A stretch of DNA of 35,461 bases from Pseudomonadota bacterium (GTDB lineage Bacteria > Pseudomonadota > Gammaproteobacteria > Xanthomonadales > Xanthomonadaceae): NCBI GenBank assembly GCA_023461075.1, contig JAEWNY010000120.1, positions 1-35,461 on the forward strand, in the 5' to 3' direction. This document shows, piece after piece, positions 15,312 through 21,968 of the stretch. Below the pieces are notes generated by a model. It was not told the DNA's origin. It saw only the letters and a program-made list of their open reading frames with translations, and made no database searches. Positions within the stretch are counted from its first letter, which is position 1. The number at the start of each line of letters is the position of its first letter. Both the position numbers and the translations under genes were made by a program.

Positions 15312-16535
15312 CTAGCGTGTCCCAGCCGCCAACCCCTCCTCCACCGCACTGAACGCAGAATGTGCGCCCGTGGAATCATTCGGCACGCCGGTAGCGAAAT
15401 AGGCGACGCCGGTGCCTGCGGCGCGGTCGATCCATAATCCAGACAACAAGCCGTAGGCATTGCCGCTATGGCCCATGCGCGGGCGGCCATCGCCGAACAG
15501 GTCGTCGCGGCAGGTCGTGCCGTTGCCGCGGGCCAGGTGCTGCACGGCCAGGCCGTAGCTGCAGAAGAAGCCGCCGCGATTGGGTTCGTCTTCCTCGATG
15601 ATCGCGCCGTTGCCGTTCGCGTAGGTCCAGATCGGCGTGACCAGCGCGCGCACCGAGGCGGGCGAGAGGATGCGCCGGCCATCGATCACGCCTTCGCCCA
15701 GCAACATGCGGCCGACACGCGCCAGGTCGTTGGCGGAAATGCGCAGGCCTCCCTGTGGCGAGAACAATGTGCCGTTGCGTCCGGCCCGCCAGCGTCCGGC
15801 AATGTCGCAGCTTTTGTCTTTCGCGGCGATCACCATGCAGCCGGGCATGCGGCCCTGGAGGTCGTCGCGTACCGGCTTGCCGTCGGTGTCGTACAGCACC
15901 ACTGCGCGTGCATAGGCCGCGTCGTCGCAGCCGGACCAGTTGTAGCAGGCGGACAGGCCCATCGGGCGGAGCACCAACCGCTGCATCAAACGGTCGAAAC
16001 GTTCGCCGGTCGTCGCTTCCATCGTCTGCGCGATGATCGGGAAGTTGAGGTTGCTGTAGCGGAAGAACGTGCCGGGCGCGTGCTTCGCGTCCCAGGCCTT
16101 GGCCTGCGAGGTGATGCGGGTGCTGTCCTCGCCGAGCGGCACGTTCCAGTAGCCGGCGTCGTCGGTCAGGCTGGAGGTATGCGAGAGCAACATCCGCAAC
16201 GTGATCGGCGTGTCCGGATAGACGGGGTTGCGCAGCGGCTGGCCAAGCAAGCTCGAGACATCGGCATCAAGGTCGAGCTGGCCGGCTTCCACCAGCCGCA
16301 TCACGCCGATGCTGGTGATGAGCTTGCTGATCGACGCGATGCGCGCGGGGTCGTCGGCGGTGAGCCTGCGCCCGGCGGCGACATCGGCCATGCCTTCGGC
16401 GCGGGTGTCGGTGACCCCGTTGCGGTCGAAGGCGACGCGCACCCGGGCCACCGGTTCGGCGGCACTGCATGCGCCGGCGACGAGGAAGCCGAGCAATGCG
16501 AATACGATGCGCGCCTTGCAGGTCGATGAAGGCAT
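15312..16535 (-). CDS. Serine hydrolase of the beta-lactamase/class C PBP fold, exported
   Basis: A 407-residue serine hydrolase with the three active-site motifs of the class C beta-lactamase/DD-peptidase group: S68-I-S-K71, Y160-S-N162 and H356-S-G in place of KTG. The N-terminus has a basic start and a hydrophobic core ('IVFALLGFLVAGACSAAE'), so it is exported. The cysteine there gives only a weak lipobox, so a signal peptidase I site is also possible. Members of this family include esterases, D-aminopeptidases and wall carboxypeptidases, and the substrate cannot be read from sequence. The start at 16535 was chosen over upstream in-frame codons because only it places the signal peptide at the N-terminus. 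An extended -10 (TGG-TATAAC, minus strand, 16571-16566) lies just upstream. Confidence 0.85.
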   Translation of the reverse strand: MPSSTCKARIVFALLGFLVAGACSAAEPVARVRVAFDRNGVTDTRAEGMADVAAGRRLTADDPARIASISKLITSIGVMRLVEAGQLDLDADVSSLLGQPLRNPVYPDTPITLRMLLSHTSSLTDDAGYWNVPLGEDSTRITSQAKAWDAKHAPGTFFRYSNLNFPIIAQTMEATTGERFDRLMQRLVLRPMGLSACYNWSGCDDAAYARAVVLYDTDGKPVRDDLQGRMPGCMVIAAKDKSCDIAGRWRAGRNGTLFSPQGGLRISANDLARVGRMLLGEGVIDGRRILSPASVRALVTPIWTYANGNGAIIEEDEPNRGGFFCSYGLAVQHLARGNGTTCRDDLFGDGRPRMGHSGNAYGLLSGLWIDRAAGTGVAYFATGVPNDSTGAHSAFSAVEEGLAAGTR

Positions 16536-16565
16536 TCGGGCTCTCCCGAGCGTGGCTGAGCGATG

Positions 16566-16574
16566 GTTATACCA
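16566..16574 (-). promoter_or_regulatory. Extended -10 promoter element for the serine hydrolase gene
   Basis: On the minus strand the sequence reads TGG followed by TATAAC (16571-16566), a TGn extended -10. The predicted start near 16559 would leave a leader of about 24 bases before the ATG at 16535. No -35 match is visible. Confidence 0.4.
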
Positions 16575-16697
16575 GCGCGCGCGCATGAACGGACGGCGGC
16601 ACATGGCTGATGTTGCGTGCCAGGGCATCCGTCCCCATTTGAATGATGTCCGCGACCGTTGCCTGCGGGTCGCGCGTTTCCTGACCAGGAGTTCGTG

Positions 16698-16781
16698 ATG
16701 ATGATGCCGCTTCTCCCTGCCGACTTGGCGATCGCCCGCCGCGCGCAACCTGTCATCGCGCGTAGCGAGGCGGTTCAATGA
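16698..16781 (+). CDS. Possible 27-codon leader ORF coupled to the luciferase-like gene
   Basis: Three consecutive ATG codons at 16698-16706 follow a good Shine-Dalgarno (AGGAG at 16687-16691). They open a 27-codon frame (MMMPLLPADLAIARRAQPV...) that stops in a TGA overlapping the ATG of the monooxygenase gene (ATGA at 16778-16781). No known peptide is recognised and there is no attenuator-like codon run. It may be a coupling leader or chance; the downstream gene also has its own GAGG. Confidence 0.25.
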   Translation: MMMPLLPADLAIARRAQPVIARSEAVQ

Positions 16782-17785
16782 ATCTGCCGCTCTCGATCCT
16801 GGATCTCGCGCCGGTGACCGAAGGCGGCAGCGTGCGCGAGACTCTGGCCAACAGCGCCGACCTTGCGCGCCATGCTGAAGCCGCGGGTTATTCGCGCTAC
16901 TGGCTGGCCGAGCACCACAACATGCCGGGCATCGCCAGTGCGGCGACGGCGGTGCTGATCGCGCATGTCGGTGCGGCGACTTCGCGCATCCGCATCGGTG
17001 CCGGCGGCGTGATGCTGCCCAACCACGCGCCGTTGCAGGTGGCCGAGCAGTTCGGCACGTTGGCCGCGTTGTTTCCCGGTCGCATCGATCTGGGCCTCGG
17101 TCGTGCGCCCGGCACCGACCAGGCCGCCGCGCAGGCGTTGCGTCGCTACTACGCGAGCAGCGATGAGTTTCCGCAGGACGTCGCGGAATTGCTGGCGCTG
17201 TTTGAACCGGCGCAGGCGGGTCAGAAGGTGCAGGCCACCCCGGGCGCAGGCGAGGAGGTCGAGGTTTGGATCCTCGGCTCCAGCCTGTTCGGCGCGCAAC
17301 TGGCTGCCGCGCTTGGCCTGCGCTATGCGTTCGCCTCGCACTTCGCGCCGCAGATGCTGGAGCAGGCGCTCACCATGTACCGCGAGCGCTTCCGGCCATC
17401 GAAATACCTGCAGCGCCCGCACGTGATGCTGGCGATGAACGCGATCGCCGCGGAATCCGCCGCCGAGGCCGAGCGGCTTTTCACCACCCAGCAGCAATCG
17501 TTCGCGCGCCTGCGCCGCGGGCAGACCGGGCGTGTCCCGCCGCCGCTGGCTTCAGCGCGTGCACTGCGTGACGCTTTCAGCCCGGAAGAACTGCGTGGCG
17601 TCGAGACGGCGCTGGCCTGTTCGGCGATCGGCACGCCGGAGGAGGTCGCGCGCGGCATCCACGCCTTTGCGCAACGTCATCAAGCCGACGAGGTGATCCT
17701 CAGTGGAATGATCCACGACCATGCCGCGCGGGTGCGCTCGCAATCGATGATCGCGGCGGCGTCCGGCCTGCCGCGCGTGGAATGA
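16778..17785 (+). CDS. Luciferase-like flavin-dependent monooxygenase (YhbW-type)
   Basis: A 335-residue LLM-class (F420/FMN-dependent) oxidoreductase, the same length as E. coli YhbW, whose family it most resembles. Seen directly: 'SILDLAPVTEG' at the N-terminus, 'AAGYSRYWLAEHHNMPGIA', 'TSRIRIGAGGVMLPNHAPL', 'RIDLGLGRAPGTD' and 'VWILGSSLFGAQLAAALGLRYAFASHFAP'. These are the conserved strands of the TIM barrel of this group. The physiological substrate of YhbW-type proteins is not established. The gene is divergent from the serine hydrolase and converges on the DUF3016 gene with a 9-base gap. The ATG is preceded by GAGG and overlaps the stop of a small upstream frame. Confidence 0.88.
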   Translation: MNLPLSILDLAPVTEGGSVRETLANSADLARHAEAAGYSRYWLAEHHNMPGIASAATAVLIAHVGAATSRIRIGAGGVMLPNHAPLQVAEQFGTLAALFPGRIDLGLGRAPGTDQAAAQALRRYYASSDEFPQDVAELLALFEPAQAGQKVQATPGAGEEVEVWILGSSLFGAQLAAALGLRYAFASHFAPQMLEQALTMYRERFRPSKYLQRPHVMLAMNAIAAESAAEAERLFTTQQQSFARLRRGQTGRVPPPLASARALRDAFSPEELRGVETALACSAIGTPEEVARGIHAFAQRHQADEVILSGMIHDHAARVRSQSMIAAASGLPRVE

Positions 17786-17794
17786 CGCGGCTGG

Positions 17795-18343
17795 TCAGCG
17801 GGCCGCGATGCCGGCGTCGCGGAATTCGCGGCGCAACCAGTCATCGATCATCCGCTTTTCGTAGCGCAGCGGATCGCTGTCGATGGCCGAGCCGCGCAGG
17901 GTGAAGCCGATATCGCTCAGTTTGCGCTCGCCCTGCGCCATTACGCGCCCGCTGGCATCGCGCAGGGTGAAGTCGAGTGTCATCCGCGGTGGGTAGATAT
18001 CGCGCATGAAGCGGATGTCCTGGTACCAGGGGCCGCGCCACGGCTCGTAGTCGCCGGCGCGGTCGATGTTGGTGAGGGTGACATCGAGGGTTTGGCCCGC
18101 CTCAAGTCGAGGCGCAGCTCTGTCCTGCAGATGACGGGCCAGCTTCTCGATCCACTGGCCATCGCTGCGTGCGTTCAAACCGCGGCTGTAGCGCAGCTCG
18201 TCGAATTGCGCCGGATCGGTCCAGCGCACGCTGACCGGCCCGTCGGCGGGCAGCGCACCGGGCAGCAACGCGGCATCTCGCGTGTCACGGCCGGCGCAGG
18301 CACTCAGCGCGAGGACGAGGAAGGCGGTCAGGGCGATGCGCAT
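17795..18343 (-). CDS. DUF3016 lipoprotein
   Basis: A 182-residue predicted lipoprotein with a signal peptide and lipobox LSAC ending at C16. The mature part contains the DUF3016 pattern: 'VSVRWTDPAQFDELR', 'GQTLDVTLTNIDRAGDYEPW', 'DIYPPRMTLDFTLRDASGRV' and 'YEKRMIDDWLRREF'. The function of the family is unknown; it is common in Xanthomonads and related bacteria. The gene is divergent from hslV over about 130 bp and converges on the luciferase-like gene. Confidence 0.85.
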   Translation of the reverse strand: MRIALTAFLVLALSACAGRDTRDAALLPGALPADGPVSVRWTDPAQFDELRYSRGLNARSDGQWIEKLARHLQDRAAPRLEAGQTLDVTLTNIDRAGDYEPWRGPWYQDIRFMRDIYPPRMTLDFTLRDASGRVMAQGERKLSDIGFTLRGSAIDSDPLRYEKRMIDDWLRREFRDAGIAAR

Positions 18344-18423
18344 GACGGGCTCCTTGGCGTGGAACGGTGAAGCCAGTATGCGCCTGCCGGGCTGTACGTG
18401 GCGCTAATCCGACCCATCGGGTG

Positions 18424-18449
18424 CTTGAAGCACGGCACGACGGCCCCAT
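18424..18449 (+). promoter_or_regulatory. Sigma-32 heat-shock promoter of hslV
   Basis: CTTGAA at 18424-18429 and CCCCAT at 18444-18449, separated by 14 bases, match the sigma-32 consensus (CTTGAAA, 13-17 bases, CCCCATnT). The predicted start near 18457 leaves a leader of about 18 bases that includes the GGAGG Shine-Dalgarno of hslV. hslVU is a classic heat-shock operon, so position and gene agree. Confidence 0.8.
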
Positions 18450-18474
18450 CTCCGGAGTTCACCCCGGAGGCCGC

Positions 18475-19026
18475 ATGGATCCCAGCCAGAACCCCAATGT
18501 CTTCCACGCCACCACCATTGTTTCGGTGCGACGTGGGGAGCAGGTCGTCATCGCCGGTGACGGCCAGGTCACGCTTGGCCACACGGTGATGAAGTCGAAT
18601 GCGCGCAAGGTGCGCCGGCTCGGAGAGAACGGCCAGGTGCTCGCCGGCTTCGCCGGTGCCGCCGCCGATGCCTTCACCCTGTTCGAATTGTTCGAAGCCA
18701 AGCTGCAGAAGCACGGCCAGCTGACCCGCGCGGCGGTGGAGATGGCCAAGGATTGGCGCACCGAACGGCGCTTCGGCAAGCTCGAGGCGCTGCTTGCGGT
18801 GGCCGACAAGGAGACTTCGCTCATCATCAGCGGTACCGGCGACGTGATCGAGCCGGAGGATGGCCTGATCGCCATCGGCTCCGGCGGCATGTACGCGCTG
18901 TCGGCCGCGCGCGGGCTGCTCAAGCACACCGAACTTTCCGCCAAGGACATCGCGGTGGAGGCACTCGAAATTGCAGGCGATGTCTGCATCTACACCAATC
19001 GCAACATCGTGGTTGAAGAGCTGTGA
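18475..19026 (+). CDS. hslV: ATP-dependent protease subunit HslV (ClpQ)
   Basis: HslV is the proteolytic subunit of the HslUV complex, an N-terminal threonine hydrolase of the proteasome-beta type that forms a double ring in the cytoplasm. The 183-residue product contains 'ATTIVSVRRGEQVVIAGDGQVTLG', 'KVRRLGENGQVLAGFAGAAADAF', 'WRTERRFGKLEALL' and 'GLIAIGSGGMYALSAARGL'. The catalytic threonine would be T13 after removal of a 12-residue leader; the E. coli protein loses only its first methionine. The start is supported by GGAGG five bases upstream. A sigma-32 promoter lies directly in front and hslU follows after 141 bases. Confidence 0.95.
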   Translation: MDPSQNPNVFHATTIVSVRRGEQVVIAGDGQVTLGHTVMKSNARKVRRLGENGQVLAGFAGAAADAFTLFELFEAKLQKHGQLTRAAVEMAKDWRTERRFGKLEALLAVADKETSLIISGTGDVIEPEDGLIAIGSGGMYALSAARGLLKHTELSAKDIAVEALEIAGDVCIYTNRNIVVEEL

Positions 19027-19038
19027 GCGTTGGGGCGA

Positions 19039-19127
19039 TGTCGCGAATGCGCAGTTTCCGGCGCGACACGCCGCAAGTACGTCCATGTAGGCTCGATGGC
19101 GGCGTCCATGCCGCCAACGGTCGCGCC
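19039..19127. repeat. Palindromic (REP/MITE-like) element between hslV and hslU
   Basis: This gap contains nested inverted repeats. TGTCGCG (19039-19045) pairs with CGCGACA (19062-19068). GGCGCGAC (19060-19067) pairs with GTCGCGCC (19120-19127). A tight hairpin is formed by TGGCGGC (19097-19103) and GCCGCCA (19110-19116) with a 6-base loop. From memory it resembles a dispersed intergenic palindrome common in Xanthomonadaceae genomes; no second copy is in the window to prove this. It may also act on the hslVU message. Confidence 0.5.
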
Positions 19128-19167
19128 GCAAACTCCCCATCCGCGCCCTGACGGATCTGCCAGCACC

Positions 19168-20541
19168 ATGCAAAAAATCGACAACTCCTCCGCCTCCATG
19201 ACCCCGCGAGAGATCGTCGCTGAGTTGGACCGCCATATCGTCGGCCAGCACGACGCCAAGCGCGCGGTGGCCATCGCCCTGCGCAATCGCTGGCGCCGAG
19301 CGCAACTCGACGAGGACATGCGCCGCGAAGTCAGCCCGAAGAACATCCTGATGATCGGCCCGACCGGCGTCGGCAAGACCGAGATCGCGCGCCGCCTGGC
19401 CACGCTGGCCAATGCGCCGTTCGTGAAGGTGGAGGCGACGCGCTTCACCGAGGTCGGCTACGTCGGCAAGGACGTCGAGCAGATCATCCGCGACCTCGCC
19501 GATACTGCGGTCAAGCTCTACCGCGGTCAGGCCAAGCAGCGCGTGCGGACCCAGGCCGAGGAGCGCGCGGAAGACCGCATCCTCGATGCGCTGCTGCCGC
19601 AACGGCAGGCCACCAGCTTCGGTTTCAACATCGACGAAGCGGCGAAGGACGAGCCATCCAAGGTCGAGAATGAAACGCGGCGCAAATTCCGCCAGCAGTT
19701 GCGTGCCGGCGAGTTGGATCATCGCGAGATCGAGATCGAAACGTCGGTGTCGGTGGGCAATGTCGACATCATGGCCCCGCCCGGCATGGAGGAAATGGGC
19801 CAGCAACTGCGTTCGATGTTCTCGCAGCTCTCCGGCGGCAAGACGCAATCGAAGAAACTCAACGTGAAGGCCGCGCGTGCGCTGCTGATCGAGGAAGAGG
19901 CCGGCAAGCTGGTCAACGAGGACGAGGTGCGCGAGGCGGCGATCGATGCCTGCGAGCAGCACGGCATCGTTTTCATCGACGAGATCGACAAGGTCGCCAA
20001 GCGCAGCGAAGGCATGGGCGCGGATGTCAGCCGCGAAGGCGTGCAGCGCGACCTGCTGCCGCTGGTGGAAGGCTCGACCGTCAGCACCAAGTACGGGCCG
20101 GTGAAGACCGACCACATCCTGTTCATCGCGTCGGGTGCGTTTCACCTGGCCAAGCCGAGCGACCTGATCCCCGAGATGCAGGGCCGCTTCCCGATCCGGG
20201 TCGAGTTGAGCGCGCTGACCAAGGATGACTTCGTGCGCATCCTCACCGAACCCAAGGCCGCACTCAGCAAGCAGTACGTCGAGTTGATGGACACCGAAGG
20301 CGTGCGCCTGCGCTTCACCGATGACGCGATCGACCGCCTTGCCGAAATCTCCGCCACCGTCAACGAGCGCCAGGAGAACATCGGTGCACGCCGCCTGCAT
20401 ACCGTGCTGGAGCGTTTGCTGGAAAGCTTGAGCTTCGACGCGCCCGACAAGGGCGGCGAGGTGCTGGTGGATGCGGCTTACGTCGACGCGCAACTCGGCG
20501 GGCTGGTGAAGGATCAGGATCTCAGCCGCTACATCCTTTGA
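19168..20541 (+). CDS. hslU: ATP-dependent protease ATPase subunit HslU (ClpY)
   Basis: HslU is the AAA+ unfoldase ring of HslUV. The 457-residue protein contains 'MTPREIVAELDRHIVGQ', Walker A GPTGVGKT at 64-71, the pore motif in 'EVGYVGKD', an inserted I domain (roughly 125-250), Walker B 'IVFIDEIDK' with D271-E272, 'DVSREGVQRDLLPLVEG' and the conserved C-terminal 'DLSRYIL' that docks into HslV. The ATG at 19168 gives a short extra N-terminus; the ATG at 19198 corresponds to the usual start region and cannot be excluded. No clear Shine-Dalgarno precedes either. The gene converges on the FAD oxidoreductase with a 3-base gap. Confidence 0.95.
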   Translation: MQKIDNSSASMTPREIVAELDRHIVGQHDAKRAVAIALRNRWRRAQLDEDMRREVSPKNILMIGPTGVGKTEIARRLATLANAPFVKVEATRFTEVGYVGKDVEQIIRDLADTAVKLYRGQAKQRVRTQAEERAEDRILDALLPQRQATSFGFNIDEAAKDEPSKVENETRRKFRQQLRAGELDHREIEIETSVSVGNVDIMAPPGMEEMGQQLRSMFSQLSGGKTQSKKLNVKAARALLIEEEAGKLVNEDEVREAAIDACEQHGIVFIDEIDKVAKRSEGMGADVSREGVQRDLLPLVEGSTVSTKYGPVKTDHILFIASGAFHLAKPSDLIPEMQGRFPIRVELSALTKDDFVRILTEPKAALSKQYVELMDTEGVRLRFTDDAIDRLAEISATVNERQENIGARRLHTVLERLLESLSFDAPDKGGEVLVDAAYVDAQLGGLVKDQDLSRYIL

Positions 20542-20544
20542 GGC

Positions 20545-21759
20545 TCATCGCGACAGTCGCCCGAATCCGAACAGCTCCGCAAGCGGCTGCCGGCGCTTCT
20601 TGATCGCAGCAGCGATGATCTCCGCGCCGATCGCCGAATAGGTGATGCCGTTGCCGCCATAGGCCATGGCGAAGTGCACGCGCGGCCCATGCGCGGGATG
20701 CGTGCCGATCCATGGCAAGCCATCCTTCGTTTCCGCGAACGTGCCCGCCCACGCGAACGAGGGCGTGGCATCGATATGCGGGAACAGCTTGGCCATCCGC
20801 TTGGCGAGCTTGCGTGCCTTGGTATCGACCTTGGCATCGCGCTTGGCGGGGATGTCGATGGCATCGTCCTCGCCACCCACCACCAGCCGATGGTCGCCGG
20901 TCGCGCGCAGGTACAGATAGGGCCGAGCGGATTCCCACACCATCGTCTCGCGCAGCGGCCCCAGCAGCGCGGGATCGATCGGTTCGGTGACATAGGCATA
21001 GCTGCTGCGGTTCGTCGCCACGTCCTCGGGAATGAATCGCTGCGTCGCGTAGCCGGTGGCCATCACCAGATGCTTCGCCCGGACGATGAAACCCTGCGTC
21101 GTTTCCACATCGACCCCGCGTGCATGCGCCTGGATGCGTGAAACGACCGTGTGGTCGTGGATAGGCACACCGCGTTTCCGCAACCGCTGCAGCAGGCGAT
21201 GCGCCATCCGGTACGGATCGATGCGCGCCGCGCGCCGGCTGAGGATCGCGCCCGGTGCATCGATGCAGAAGCGTTCGCATACGGCCGGCGCTTTCAACCA
21301 CTCGACCGGAAATCCGTGGCGCTCTCGCAAGTCGAATTCTTCGCGCAGCGCCTTCGCATCCTTGCGACCGCTGGCGAAATACAGGCTGTGCATGTCGGCG
21401 AAATCGACATCGCGCACCGAGCGGGCCCGTTGCCCGATCCAGTCGATCGCCTCCAGGCAAGCGCGATAGGCAAGCACGGCATCGGCTTCGCCGTAGCGCT
21501 TCGCCAAGTCGATCATGTGGGTGTCGATCTCGTACTGCAGCAGTGCGGTGCTGGCCGCGGTACTGCCCCAGCCGACGTCACGCGCGTCCAGCACGCAGAC
21601 CTCGTGCCCCCGCTCATGCAGGGTATCGGCGATCAACGCGCCGGTGATGCCCGCCCCGATCACCAGCACCTCGCAGCGCAGATCGCCGGCCAGCGGCGGG
21701 AACGGATCCATCAGTCCGTTCTTCACCGCCCAGAATGGATAGCCGCTATCAAGGTCCAT
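20545..21759 (-). CDS. FAD-dependent oxidoreductase of the DAO family
   Basis: A 404-residue D-amino-acid-oxidase-family (GR2) flavoprotein. The FAD-binding Rossmann motif is 'VLVIGAGITGALIADTLHERG', with GxGxxG at residues 35-40, then 'VGWGSTAASTALLQYEID'. 'LVMATGYATQRFIP' and the C-terminal 'MAYGGNGITYSAIGAEI' close the FAD site. Such enzymes oxidise amines or amino acids (OrdL/PuuB-like, glycine oxidase-like); the substrate is not clear. The start at 21759 is the last ATG before the conserved region and gives a normal length. It is divergent from the DUF11 gene over about 200 bp, which holds an inverted repeat at 21849-21864. Confidence 0.82.
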   Translation of the reverse strand: MDLDSGYPFWAVKNGLMDPFPPLAGDLRCEVLVIGAGITGALIADTLHERGHEVCVLDARDVGWGSTAASTALLQYEIDTHMIDLAKRYGEADAVLAYRACLEAIDWIGQRARSVRDVDFADMHSLYFASGRKDAKALREEFDLRERHGFPVEWLKAPAVCERFCIDAPGAILSRRAARIDPYRMAHRLLQRLRKRGVPIHDHTVVSRIQAHARGVDVETTQGFIVRAKHLVMATGYATQRFIPEDVATNRSSYAYVTEPIDPALLGPLRETMVWESARPYLYLRATGDHRLVVGGEDDAIDIPAKRDAKVDTKARKLAKRMAKLFPHIDATPSFAWAGTFAETKDGLPWIGTHPAHGPRVHFAMAYGGNGITYSAIGAEIIAAAIKKRRQPLAELFGFGRLSR

Positions 21760-21848
21760 CGTGCGTCCCGCGTCGGGTTGGCCATGCTCTTGTAAGCCGA
21801 GTGACGGGCACGCCAACGCGATCGTCCTCGCAAGCGCTACCGCCAGCG

Positions 21849-21864
21849 GTTCATGCGGATGAAC
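21849..21864. promoter_or_regulatory. Inverted repeat in the divergent FAD oxidoreductase/DUF11 control region
   Basis: GTTCAT (21849-21854) and ATGAAC (21859-21864) form a perfect 6-bp inverted repeat with a 4-base spacer between two divergently transcribed genes. It is the right size for a dimeric repressor site but has no known identity. Confidence 0.25.
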
Positions 21865-21968
21865 GGCAGCCTATGGCGTCAACGTTCCTTCATGTGCGGA
21901 TCGCTTGCGACCGTTATTGTGTCCGGGTGTTCCAGATCGATGGCCCGTTACAGGGGATGAGCCAGCGA

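Noticed and set aside
18328..20493. 721-codon open frame on the minus strand opposite hslVU
   Set aside because: It runs through both hslV and hslU and the gap between them; composition is that of a shadow frame and no family is recognisable.
20536..20550. TGAGGCTCA at the hslU/FAD oxidoreductase junction as a terminator
   Set aside because: The arms would be four bases with almost no loop, so it cannot form a useful hairpin.
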